Assembly (NCBI GenBank): GCA_947568835.1
Contig: CANOQG010000007.1
Coordinates: 1,922,001-1,986,000 of the forward strand
DNA length: 64,000 bases
Source: Protonemura montana
Lineage: Eukaryota > Arthropoda > Insecta > Plecoptera > Nemouridae
Reading direction: 5' to 3'
In this document: piece by piece, positions 36,631-48,300 of the stretch
Numbering within the stretch: position 1 is the stretch's first letter
Layout: each line of letters starts with the position of its first letter
Program-made: the position numbers and the translations under genes
The notes under the pieces: model-generated
The model's database searches: none
The model's input: the letters and a program-made list of their open reading frames with translations, nothing else
What the model was told of the DNA's origin: nothing

Positions 36631-39600
36631 GTCCCATGTCCTGCCCCATGTCCTGCCCCATGTCCTGCCCCATGTCCTGCCCTATGTCCTGCCCCATGTC
36701 CTGCCCCATTTTCTGCTCCATGTCCCGCCCCATGTCCTGCCCCATGTCCCATGTCATGCCCCAAGTCCTGCCCCATGTCCTGCCCCATGTCCTGTCCCAT
36801 GTCCTGCTCCATGTCCTGCCCCATGTCTTACCTCATGTCCCATGTCCTGCCTCATGTCCTGCCCCATGTCCTGCCCCATATCCTGCCCCATGTCCTGCCC
36901 CATGTCCTGCCCCATGTCCTGCCCCATGTCTTGCCCCATGTCCCATGTCCTGCCCAATGTCCTGCCCCATGTCCTGCCCCATGTCCTTCCCTATGTCCTG
37001 TCCCATGTCCTGCGCCATGTCCTGCCCCATGTCCTGCTCCATGTCCTCCCCCTGTTATGCCCCATGTCCCATGTCCTGCCCCATGTCCTGCCCCATGTCC
37101 TGCCCCATGTCCTGCCCTATGTCTTGTCCCATGTCCTGCCCCATGTCCTGCCCCATGTCCTGCCCTATGTCCTGCCCCATGTCTTGCCCCATGTCCCATG
37201 TCCTGCCCCATGTCCTGCCCCATGTCCTGCCCCATGTCCTGCTCCATGTCCTGCCCCATGTCCTGCCCCATGTCCCATGTCATGCCCCATGTCCTGCCCT
37301 ATGTCCTGCCCCATGTCCTGTCCCATGTCCTGCTCCATGTCCTGCCCCATGTCTTGCCCCATGTCCCATGTCCTGCCTCATGTCCTGCCCCATGTCCTGC
37401 CCCATGTCCTGCCCCATGTCCTGCCCCATGTCCTGCCCCATGTCCTGCCCTATGTCCTGCCCCATGTCCTTCCCCATGTCCTGCTCCATGTCCTGCCCCA
37501 TGTCCCATGTCCTGCCCCATGTCCTGCCCCATGTCCTGTCCCATGTCCTGCCCCATGTCCTGCCCCATGTCCTGCCCCATGTCCTGCCCCATGTCCTGCC
37601 CCATGTCCTGCCCCATGTCCTGTCCCATGTCCTGCCCCATGTCCTGCCCCATGTCCTGCCCCAAGTCCTGCCTCATGTCCTGCCCCATGTCCTGACCCAT
37701 GTCCTGCCCCATGTCCTGCCCCATGTCCTGCCGTATGTCCTGCCCCATGTCCTGCCCCATGTCCTGCTCCATGTCCTGCCCCATGTCCCATGTCCTGCCC
37801 CATGTCCTGCCCCATGTCCTGTCCCATGTCCTGCCCCATGTCCTGCCCCATGTCCTGCCCCATGTCCTGCCCCATGTCCTGTCCCATGTCATGTCCCATG
37901 TCCTGCTCCATGTCCTGCCCCATGTCCTGCCCCATGTCCTATGTCCTGCCTCATGTCCTGCCCCATGTCCTGCCCCATGTCCTGCCCCATGTCCTGCCCC
38001 ATGTCTTGCCCCATGTCCCATGTCCTGCCTCATATCCTGCCCCATGTCCTGCCCCATGTCCTGCCCCATGTCCTGCCCCATGTCCTGCCCCATGTCCTGC
38101 CCTATGTCCTGCCCCATGTCCTGCCCCATGTCCTGCCCTATGTCCTGCCCCATGTCCTGCCCTATGTCCTGCCCCATGTCCTTCCCCATGTCCTGCTCCA
38201 TGTCCTGCCCCATGTCCCATGTCCTGCCCCATGTCCTGCCCCATGTCCTGTCCCATGTCCTGCCCCATGTCCTGACCCATGTCCTGCCCCATGTCCTGCC
38301 CCATGTCCTGCCGTATGTCCTGTCCCATGTCATGTCCCATGTCCTGCTCCATGTCCTGCCCCATGTCCTGCCCCATGTCCCATGTCCTGCCTCATGTCCT
38401 GCCCCATGTCCCGCTCCATGTCCTCCCCCTGTCCTGCCTCATGTCCCATGTCCTGCCCCATGTCCTGCCCCATGTCCTGCCCCATGTCCTGCCCCATGTC
38501 CTGTCCCATGTCCTGCCCCATGTTTTGCCCCATGTCCTGTCCAATGTCCTGCCTCATGTCCTGCCCCATGTCCTGCCCCATGTCCTGCCCCATGTCCTGC
38601 CCCTTGCCTGTCCCATGTCCTGCCCCATGTCATGCCCCATGTCCTGCCCCATGTCCTGCCCCATGTCCCATGTCCTACCCCATGTCCTGCCCTTTGTCCT
38701 GTCCCATTTCCTGCCCCATGTCCTGCCCCATGTCCTGCCCCATGTCCTGCCCCATGTCCTGCCCCATGTCTTGCCCCATGTCCCATGTCCTGCCCCATGT
38801 CCTGCCCCATGTCCTGCCCCATGTCCTTCCCTATGTCCTGTCCCATGTCCTGCCCCATGTCCTGCCCCATGTCCTGCTCCATGTCCTCCCCCTGTTATGC
38901 CCCATGTCCCATGTCCTGCCCCATGTCCTGCCCCATGTCCTGCCCCATGTCCTGCCCTATGTCTTGTCCCATGTCCTGCCCCATGTCCTGCCCCATGTCC
39001 TGCCCTATGTCCTGCCCCATGTCTTGCCCCATGTCCCATGTCCTGCCCCATGTCCTGCTCCATGTCCTGCCCCATGTCCTGCCCCATGTCCTGTCCCATG
39101 TCCTGCCCCATGTTTTGCCCCATGTCCTGTCCAATGTCCTGCCTCACGTCCTGCCCCATGTCCTGCCCCATGTCCTGTCCCATGTCCTGCCCCATGTCAT
39201 GCCCCATGTCCTGCCCCATGTCCTGCCCCATGTCCCATGTCCTACCCCATGTCCTGCCCTTTGTCCTGTCCCATTTCCTGCCCCATGTCCTGCCCCATGT
39301 CCTGACCTATGTCCTGCCCCATGTCCTGCCCCATGTCTTGCCCCATGTCCCATGTCCTGCCCCATGTCCTGCCCCATGTCCTGCCCCATGTCCTTCCCTA
39401 TGTCCTGTCCCATGTCCTGCCCCATGTCCTGCCCCATGTCCTGCTCCATGTCCTCCCCCTGTTATGCCCCATGTCCCATGTCCTGCCCCATGTCCTGCCC
39501 CATGTCCTGCCCCATGTCCTGCCCTATGTCTTGTCCCATGTCCTGCCCCATGTCCTGCCCCATGTCCTGCCCTATGTCCTGCCCCATGTCTTGCCCCATG

Positions 39601-40640
39601 TCCCATGTCCTGCCCCATGTCCTGCCCCATGTCCTGCCCCATGTCCTGCTCCATGTCCTGCCCCATGTCCTGCCCCATGTCCCATGTCATGCCCCATGTC
39701 CTGCCCCATGTCCTGCCCCATGTCCTGTCCCATGTCCTGCTCCATGTCCTGCCCCATGTCTTGCCCCATGTCCCATGTCCTTCCTCATGTCCTGCCCCAT
39801 GTCCTGCCCCATGTCCTGCCCCATGTCCTGCCCCATGTCCTGCCCCATGTCCTGCCCTATGTCCTGCCCCATGTCCTGCCCCATGTCCTGCCCTATGTCC
39901 TGTCCCATGTCCTGTCCCATGTCATGTCCCATGTCCTGCTCCATGTCCTGCCCCATGTCCTGCCCCATGTCCTGCCCCATGTCCTGCCCCATGTCCTGCT
40001 CCATGTCCTGCCCCATGTCCTGCCCCATGTCCCATGTCATGCCCCAGGTCCTGCCCCATGTCCTGCCCCATGTCCTGCCCCATGTCCTGCCCCATGTCCT
40101 GCCCTATGTCCTGTCCCATGTCCTGCCCCTTGTCCTGCCCCATGTCCTGCTACATGTCCTGCCCCATGTCCCATGTCCTGCCCCATTTCCTGCCCCATGT
40201 TCTTCCCCATGTCCTGCCCCATGTCCTGCCACATGTCCTGCCCCATGTCCTGCCCCATGTCCTGTCCCATGTCCTGCCCCATGTCCTGCCCCATGTCCTG
40301 CCCCTAGTCCTGCCCTATGTCCTGTCCCATGTCCTGCCCCATGTCCTGCCCCATGTCCTGTCCCATGTCCTGCCTCATGTCCTGCCCCATGTCCTGCCCT
40401 ATGTCCTGCCCCATGTCCTGCCCCATGTCCTGTCCCATGTCCTGCCCCATGTCCTGCCCCATGTCCTGCCCCATGTCCTGCCCTATGTCCTGTCCCATGT
40501 CCTGCCCCATGTCCTGCCCCATGTCCTGCCCTATGTCCTGCCCCATGTCTTGCCCCATGTCCCATGTCCTGCCCCATGTCCTGCCCCATGTCCTGCCCCA
40601 TGTCCTGCCCTATGTCCTGCCCCATGTCCTGCCCCATGTC
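36631..40640 (+). repeat. 4.1-kb higher-order repeat, copy 3 of 3
   Basis: Matches copy 2 at an offset of 4,139 bp for most of its length, with a local drop to 4,115 near 39.5-39.8 kb because the 24-bp gain is missing, regained near 39,850-39,920. The CCTCACGTCC variant is at 39,145. The match stops near 40,640, about 130 bp short of a full unit, where CCTGTCCCATGT is expected but CCTGCCCCATGT and a 7-mer appear. Confidence 0.83.
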
Positions 40641-40689
40641 CTGCCCCATGTCCCATGTCATGCCCCAGGTCCTGCCCCATGTCCTGCCC

Positions 40690-43208
40690 CATGTCCTGCC
40701 CCATGTCCTGCCCTATGTCCTGCCCCATGTCTTGCCCCATGTCCCATGTCCTGCCCCATGTCCTGCCCCATGTCCTGCCCCATGTCCTGCCCTATGTCCT
40801 GCCCCATGTCCTGCCCCTTGTCCTGCCCCATGTCCTGCTCCATGTCCTGCCCCATGTCCCATGTCCTGCCCCTTGTCCTGCCCCATGTCCTGCTCCATGT
40901 CCTGCCCCATGTCTCATGTCCTGCTCCATGTCCTTCCCCTGTCCAGCCCCATGTCCCATGTCCTGCCCCATGTCCTGCCACATGTCCTGCCCTATGTCCT
41001 GTCCCATGTCCTGCCCCTTGTCCTGCCCCATGTCCTGCTCCATGTCCTGCCCCATGTCCCATGTCCTGCTCCATGTCCTTCCCCTGTCCAGCCCCATGTC
41101 CCATGTCCTGCCCCATGTCCTGCCACATGTCCTGCCCCATATCCTGCCCCATGTCCTGCCCCATGTCCTGCCCTATGTCCTGTCTTATGTCCTGCCCCAT
41201 GTAATGCCCCATGTCCTGCTCCATGTCCTCCCCCTGTCCTGCCCTATGTCTTATGTCCTGCCCCATGTCCTGCCTCATGGCCTGCCCCATGTCCTGCCCT
41301 ATGTCCTGTCCCATGTCCTGCCCCATTTCCTGCCCCATGTCCTGCTCCATGTCCTGCCCCATGTCCTGCCCCATGTCCCGCTCCATGTCCTCCCCCTGTC
41401 CTGCCTCATGTCCCATGTCCTGCCCCATGTCCTGCCCCATGTCCTGCCCCATGTCATGCCCCATGTCCTGCCCCATGTCCTGCCCCATGTCCCATGTCCT
41501 GCCCCATGTCCTGCCCTTTGTCCTGTCCCATTTCCTGCCCCATGTCCTGCCCCATGTCCTGCCCCATGTCCTGCCCCATGTCCTGCCCCATGTCTTGCCC
41601 CATGTCCCATGTCCTGCCCCATGTCCTGCCCCATGTCCTGCCCCATGTCCTTCCCTATGTCCTGTCCCATGTCCTGCCCCATGTCCTGCCCCATGTCCTG
41701 CTCCATGTCCTCCCCCTGTCCTGCCCCATGTCCCATGTCCTGCCCCATGTCCTGCCCCATGTCCTGCCCCATGTCCTGCCCTATGTCTTGTCCCATGTCC
41801 TGCCCAATGTCCTGCCCCATGTCCTGCCCTATGTCCTGCCCCTTGTCTTGCCCCATGTCCCATGTCCTGCCCCATGTCCTGCCCCATGTCCTGCCCCATG
41901 TCCTGCCCTATGTCCTGCCCCATGTCCTGCCCCATGTCCTGCTCCATGTCCTGCCCCATGTCCTGCCCCATGTCCCATGTCATGCCCCATGTCCTGCCCC
42001 ATGTCCTGCCCCATGTCCTGTCCCATGACCTGCTCTATGTCCTGCCCCATGTCTTGCCCCATGTCCCATGTCCTGCCTCATGTCCTGCCCCATGTCCTGC
42101 CCCATGTCCTGCCCCATGTCCTGCCCCATGTCCTGCCCCATGTCCTGCCCTATGTCCTGCCCCATGTCCTGCCCCATGTCCTGCCCTATGTCCTGTCCCA
42201 TGTCCTGTCCCATGTCATGTCCCATGTCCTGCTCCATGTCCTCCCCCTGTCCTGCCCTATGTCTTATGTCCTGCCCCATGTCCTGCCTCATGGCCTGCCC
42301 CATGTCCTGCCCTACGTCCTGTCCCATGTCCTGCCCCATTTCCTGCCCCATATCCTGCTCCATGTCCTGCCCCATGTCCTGCCCCATGTCCCGCTCCATG
42401 TCCTCCCCCTGTCCTGCCTCATGTCCCATGTCCTGTCCCATGTCCTGTCCCATGTCCTGCCCCATGTTTTGCCCCATGTCCTGTCCAATGTCCTGCCTCA
42501 TGTCCTGCCCCATGTCCTGCCCCATGTCCTGCCCCATGTCCTGCCCCATGTCCTGTCCCATGTCCTGCCCCATGTCATGCCCCATGTCCTGCCCCATGTC
42601 CTGCCCCATGTCCCATGTCCTGCCCCATGTCCTGCCCTTTGTCCTGTCCCATTTCCTGCCCCATGTCCTGCCCCATGTCCTGGCCCATGTCCTGCCCCAT
42701 GTCCTGCCCCATGTCTTGCCCCATGTCCCATGTCCTGCCCCATGTCCTGCCCCATGTCCTGCCCCATGTCCTTCCCTATGTCCTGTCCCATGTCCTGCCC
42801 CATGTCCTGCCCCATGTCCTGCTCCATGTCCTCCCCCTGTCCTGCCCCATGTCCCATGTCCTGCCCCATGTCCTGCCCCATGTCCTGCCCCATGTCCTGC
42901 CCTATGTCTTGTCCCATGTCCTGCCCCATGTCCTGCCCCATGTCCTGCCCTATGTCCTGCCCCATGTCTTGCCCCATGTCCCATGTCCTGCCCCATGTCC
43001 TGCCCCATGTCCTGCCCTATGTCCTGCCCTATGTCCTGCCCCATGTCCTGCCCCTTGTCCTTCCCCATGTCCTGCTCCATGTCCTGCCCCATGTCCCATG
43101 TCCTGCCCCATTTCCTGCCCCATGTCCTGCCCCATGTCCTGCCCCATGTCCTGCCCCATGTCCTGTCCCATGTCCTGCCCCATGTCCTGCCCCATGTCCT
43201 GCCCCTAG
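40690..43208 (+). repeat. Copy of 18.17-20.84 kb with a 144-bp deletion
   Basis: From about 40,690 to 41,448 landmarks match at an offset of 22,517 bp; from 41,454 the offset is 22,373 bp. The 144-bp difference is exactly twelve 12-mers and removes the stretch with CCTGTTTCATGT and CCCCATGTTTTG seen near 18,950-18,975. The short piece 40,641-40,690 resembles 40.03 kb (CATGCCCCAGGT) and marks the join with the 4.1-kb triplet. Confidence 0.82.
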
Positions 43209-45170
43209 TCCTGCCCTATGTCCTGTCCCATGTCCTGTCCCATGTCCTGCCCCATGTCCTGCCCCATGTCCTGTCCCATGTCCTGCCTCATGTCCTGCCC
43301 CATGTCCTGCCCTATGTCCTGCCCCATGTCCTGCCCCATGTCCTGCCCCATGTCCTGCCCTATGTCCTGCCCCATGTCCTGCCCTATGTCCTGTCCCATG
43401 TCCTGCTCCATGTCCTGCCCCATGTCCTGCCCCATGTCCCATGTCCTGCCCCATGTCCTGCCCCATGTCCTGCCCATGTCATGCCCCATGTCCTGCCCCA
43501 TGTCCTGCCCCATGTCCCATGTCCTGCCTCATGTCCTGCCCCTTGTCCTGTCCTATTTCCTGCCCCATGTCCTGCCCCATGTCCTGCCCCGTGTCCTGCC
43601 CCATGTCCTGCCCCATGTTCTGCCCCATGTCCTGCCCCATGTCTTGCCCCATGTCCCATGTCCTGCCCCATGTCCTGCCCCATGTCCTGCCCCATGTCCT
43701 TCCCTATGTCCTGTCCCATGTCCTGCCCCATGTCCTGCCCCATGTCCTGCCCCATGTCCTGCTCCATGTCCTTCCCCTGTCCAGCCCCATGTCCCATGTC
43801 CTGCCCCATGTCCTGCCACATGTCCTGCCCCATGTCCTGCCATATGTCCTGTCCCATGTCCTGCCCCATGTCCTGCCCTATGTCCTGCCCCATGTCCTGC
43901 CCCATGTCCTGCTCCATGTCCTGCCCCATGTCCTGCCCCATGTCCAATGTCTTGCCCCATATCCTGCCCTATGTCCTGCCCCATGTCCTGCCCCATGTCC
44001 TGCCCATGTCCTGTCCCATGTCCTGCCCCATGTCATGCCCCATGTCCTGCCCCATGTCCTGCCCCATGTCCTATGTCCTGCCCCATGTCCTGCCCCTTGT
44101 CCTGTCCCATTTCCTGCCCCATGTCCTGCCCCATGTCCTGACCCATGTCCTGCCCCATGTCCTGCCCCATGTCCTGCCCCATGTCCTGCCCCATGTCCTG
44201 CCCCATGTCCCATGTCCTGCCCCATGTCCTGCCCCTTGTCCTGTCCCATTTCCTGCCCCATGTCCTACCCCATGTCCTGCCCCATGTCCTGCCCCATGTC
44301 CTGCCCCATGTCCTGCCTCATGTCCTGCCCCATGTCTTGCCCCATGTCCCATGTCCTGCCCCATGTCCTGCCCCATGTTCTGCCCCATGTCCTGCCCTAT
44401 GTCCTGTCTTATGTCCTGCCCCATGTAATGCCCCATGTCCTGCTCCATGTCCTCCCCCTGTCCTGCCCTCTATCTTATGTCCAGCCCCATGTCCTGCCTC
44501 ATGGCCTGCCCCATGTCCTGCCCTATGTCCTGTCCCATGTCCTGCCCCATTTCCTGCCCCATGTCCTGCTCCATGTCCTGCCCCATGTCCTGCCCCATGT
44601 CCCGCTCCATGTCCTCCCCATGTCCTGCCTCATGTCCCATGTCCTGCCCCATGTCCTGCCCCATGTCCTGTCCCATGTCCTGCCCCATGTTTTGCCCCAT
44701 GTCCTGTCCAATGTCCTGCCTCATGTCCTGCCCCATGTCCTGCCCCATGTCCTGCCCCATGTCCTGCCCCATGTCCTGTCCCATGTCCTGCCCTATGTCA
44801 TGCCCCATGTCCTGCCCCATGTCCTGCCCCATGTCCCATGTCCTGCCCCATGTCCTGCCCTTTGTCCTGTCCCATTTCCTGCCCCATGTCCTGCCCCATG
44901 TCCTGCCCCATGTCCTGCCCCATGTCCTGCCCCATGTCTTGCCCCATGTTCCATGTCCTGCCCCATGTCCTGCCCCATGTCCTGCCCCATGTCCTTCCCT
45001 ATGTCCTGTCCCATGTCCTGCCCCATGTCCTGCCCCATGTCCTGCTCCATGTCCTCCCCCTGTCCTGCCCCATGTCCCATGTCCTGCATCATGTCCTGCC
45101 CCATGTCCTGCCCCATGTCCTGCCCTATGTCTTGTCCCATGTCCTGCCCCATGTCCTGCCCCATGTCCTG
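42935..45170 (+). repeat. 2.4-kb tandem pair, copy 1
   Basis: Matches 45,316-47,551. Landmarks shift by 2,393 bp at the left (42,950 to 45,343; TAG at 43,206 to 45,599) and by 2,381 bp from about 43.4 kb (43,553 to 45,934; GTAATG at 44425 to 46806), so copy 1 has one extra 12-mer near 43,230. About 150 bp of differently ordered monomers (45,171-45,315) separates the two copies. Confidence 0.85.
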
Positions 45171-45315
45171 CCCCATGTCCTGCCCTATGTCCTGCCCCAT
45201 GTCCTGCCCTATGTCCTGTCCCATGTCCTGCTCCATGTCCTGCCCCATGTCCTGCCCCATGTCCCATGTCCTGCCCCATGTCCTGCCCCATGTCCCATGT
45301 CCTGCCCCATGTCCT

Positions 45316-48300
45316 GCCCCATGTCCTGCCCCATGTCCTGCCCTATGTCCTGCCCCATGTCTTGCCCCATGTCCCATGTCCTGCCCCATGTCCTGCCCCA
45401 TGTCCTGCCCTATGTCCTGCCCTATGTCCTGCCCCATGTCCTGCCCCTTGTCCTTCCCCATGTCCTGCTCCATGTCCTGCCCCATGTCCCATGTCCTGCC
45501 CCATTTCCTGCCCCATGTCCTGCCCCATGTCCTGCCCCATGTCCTGCCCCATGTCCTGTCCCATGTCCTGCCCCATGTCCTGCCCCATGTCCTGCCCCTA
45601 GTCCTGCCCTATGTCCTGTCCCATGTCCTGCCCCATGTCCTGCCCCATGTCCTGTCCCATGTCCTGCCTCATGTCCTGCCCCATGTCCTGCCCTATGTCC
45701 TGCCCCATGTCCTGCCCCATGTCCTGCCCCATGTCCTGCCCTATGTCCTGCCCCATGTCCTGCCCTATGTCCTGTCCCATGTCCTGCTCCATGTCCTGCC
45801 CCATGTCCTGCCCCATGTCCCATGTCCTGCCCCATGTCCTGCCCCATGTCCTGCCCATGTCATGCCCCATGTCCTGCCCCATGTCCTGCCCCATGTCCCA
45901 TGTCCTGCCTCATGTCCTGCCCCTTGTCCTGTCCTATTTCCTGCCCCATGTCCTGCCCCATGTCCTGCCCCGTGTCCTGCCCCATGTCCTGCCCCATGTT
46001 CTGCCCCATGTCCTGCCCCATGTCTTGCCCCATGTCCCATGTCCTGCCCCATGTCCTGCCCCATGTCCTGCCCCATGTCCTTCCCTATGTCCTGTCCCAT
46101 GTCCTGCCCCATGTCCTGCCCCATGTCCTGCCCCATGTCCTGCTCCATGTCCTTCCCCTGTCCAGCCCCATGTCCCATGTCCTGCCCCATGTCCTGCCAC
46201 ATGTCCTGCCCCATGTCCTGCCATATGTCCTGTCCCATGTCCTGCCCCATGTCCTGCCCTATGTCCTGCCCCATGTCCTGCCCCATGTCCTGCTCCATGT
46301 CCTGCCCCATGTCCTGCCCCATGTCCAATGTCTTGCCCCATATCCTGCCCTATGTCCTGCCCCATGTCCTGCCCCATGTCCTGCCCATGTCCTGTCCCAT
46401 GTCCTGCCCCATGTCATGCCCCATGTCCTGCCCCATGTCCTGCCCCATGTCCTATGTCCTGCCCCATGTCCTGCCCCTTGTCCTGTCCCATTTCCTGCCC
46501 CATGTCCTGCCCCATGTCCTGACCCATGTCCTGCCCCATGTCCTGCCCCATGTCCTGCCCCATGTCCTGCCCCATGTCCTGCCCCATGTCCCATGTCCTG
46601 CCCCATGTCCTGCCCCTTGTCCTGTCCCATTTCCTGCCCCATGTCCTACCCCATGTCCTGCCCCATGTCCTGCCCCATGTCCTGCCCCATGTCCTGCCTC
46701 ATGTCCTGCCCCATGTCTTGCCCCATGTCCCATGTCCTGCCCCATGTCCTGCCCCATGTTCTGCCCCATGTCCTGCCCTATGTCCTGTCTTATGTCCTGC
46801 CCCATGTAATGCCCCATGTCCTGCTCCATGTCCTCCCCCTGTCCTGCCCTCTATCTTATGTCCAGCCCCATGTCCTGCCTCATGGCCTGCCCCATGTCCT
46901 GCCCTATGTCCTGTCCCATGTCCTGCCCCATTTCCTGCCCCATGTCCTGCTCCATGTCCTGCCCCATGTCCTGCCCCATGTCCCGCTCCATGTCCTCCCC
47001 ATGTCCTGCCTCATGTCCCATGTCCTGCCCCATGTCCTGCCCCATGTCCTGTCCCATGTCCTGCCCCATGTTTTGCCCCATGTCCTGTCCAATGTCCTGC
47101 CTCATGTCCTGCCCCATGTCCTGCCCCATGTCCTGCCCCATGTCCTGCCCCATGTCCTGTCCCATGTCCTGCCCTATGTCATGCCCCATGTCCTGCCCCA
47201 TGTCCTGCCCCATGTCCCATGTCCTGCCCCATGTCCTGCCCTTTGTCCTGTCCCATTTCCTGCCCCATGTCCTGCCCCATGTCCTGCCCCATGTCCTGCC
47301 CCATGTCCTGCCCCATGTCTTGCCCCATGTTCCATGTCCTGCCCCATGTCCTGCCCCATGTCCTGCCCCATGTCCTTCCCTATGTCCTGTCCCATGTCCT
47401 GCCCCATGTCCTGCCCCATGTCCTGCTCCATGTCCTCCCCCTGTCCTGCCCCATGTCCCATGTCCTGCATCATGTCCTGCCCCATGTCCTGCCCCATGTC
47501 CTGCCCTATGTCTTGTCCCATGTCCTGCCCCATGTCCTGCCCCATGTCCTGCCCTATGTCCTGCCCCATGTCTTGCCCCATGTCCCATGTCCTGCCCCAT
47601 GTCCTGCCCCATGTCCTGCCCCATGTCCTGCCCTATGTCCTGCCCCATGTCCTGCCCCTTGTCCTGCCCCATGTCCTGCTCCATGTCCTGCCCCATGTCC
47701 CATGTCCTGCCCCATTTCCTGCCCCATGTCCTGCCCCATGTCCTGTCCCATGTCCTGCCTCATGTCCTGCCCCATGTCCTGCCCTATGTCCTGCCCCATG
47801 CCCTGCCCCATGTCCTGCCCCATGTCCTGCCCTATGTCCTGCCCCATGTCCTGCCCTATGTCCTGTCCCATGTCCTGCTCCATGTCCTGCCCCATGTCCT
47901 GCCCCATGTCCCATGTCTTGCCCCATGTCCTGCCCCATGTCCTGCCCCATGTCCTGCCCTATGTCCTGCCCCATGTCCTGCCCTATGTCCTGTCCCATGT
48001 CCTGCTCCATGTCCTGCCCCATGTCCTGCCCCATGTCCCATGTCCTGCCCCATGTCCTGCCCCATGTCCCATGTCCTGCCCCATGTCCTGCCCCTTGTCC
48101 TGTCCCATTTCCTGCCCCATGTCCTACCCCATGTCCTGCCCCATGTCCTGCCCCATGTCCTGCCCCATGTCCTGCCTCATGTCCTGCCCCATGTCTTGCC
48201 CCATGTCCCATGTCCTGCCCCATGTCCTGCCCCATGTCCTGCCCCATGTCCTGCCCTATGTCCTGTCTTATGTCCTGCCCCATGTAATGCCCCATGTCCT

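Noticed and set aside
37699-46809. 3,036-codon open frame on + (MSCP, HVLP and APCP repeats)
   Set aside because: It is a by-product of a stop-free 12-bp repeat. The three tetrapeptides are the three frames of the same monomer, switched by 7-bp and 11-bp units. No non-repeat domain, start context or intron signal is seen, and equally long frames overlap it.
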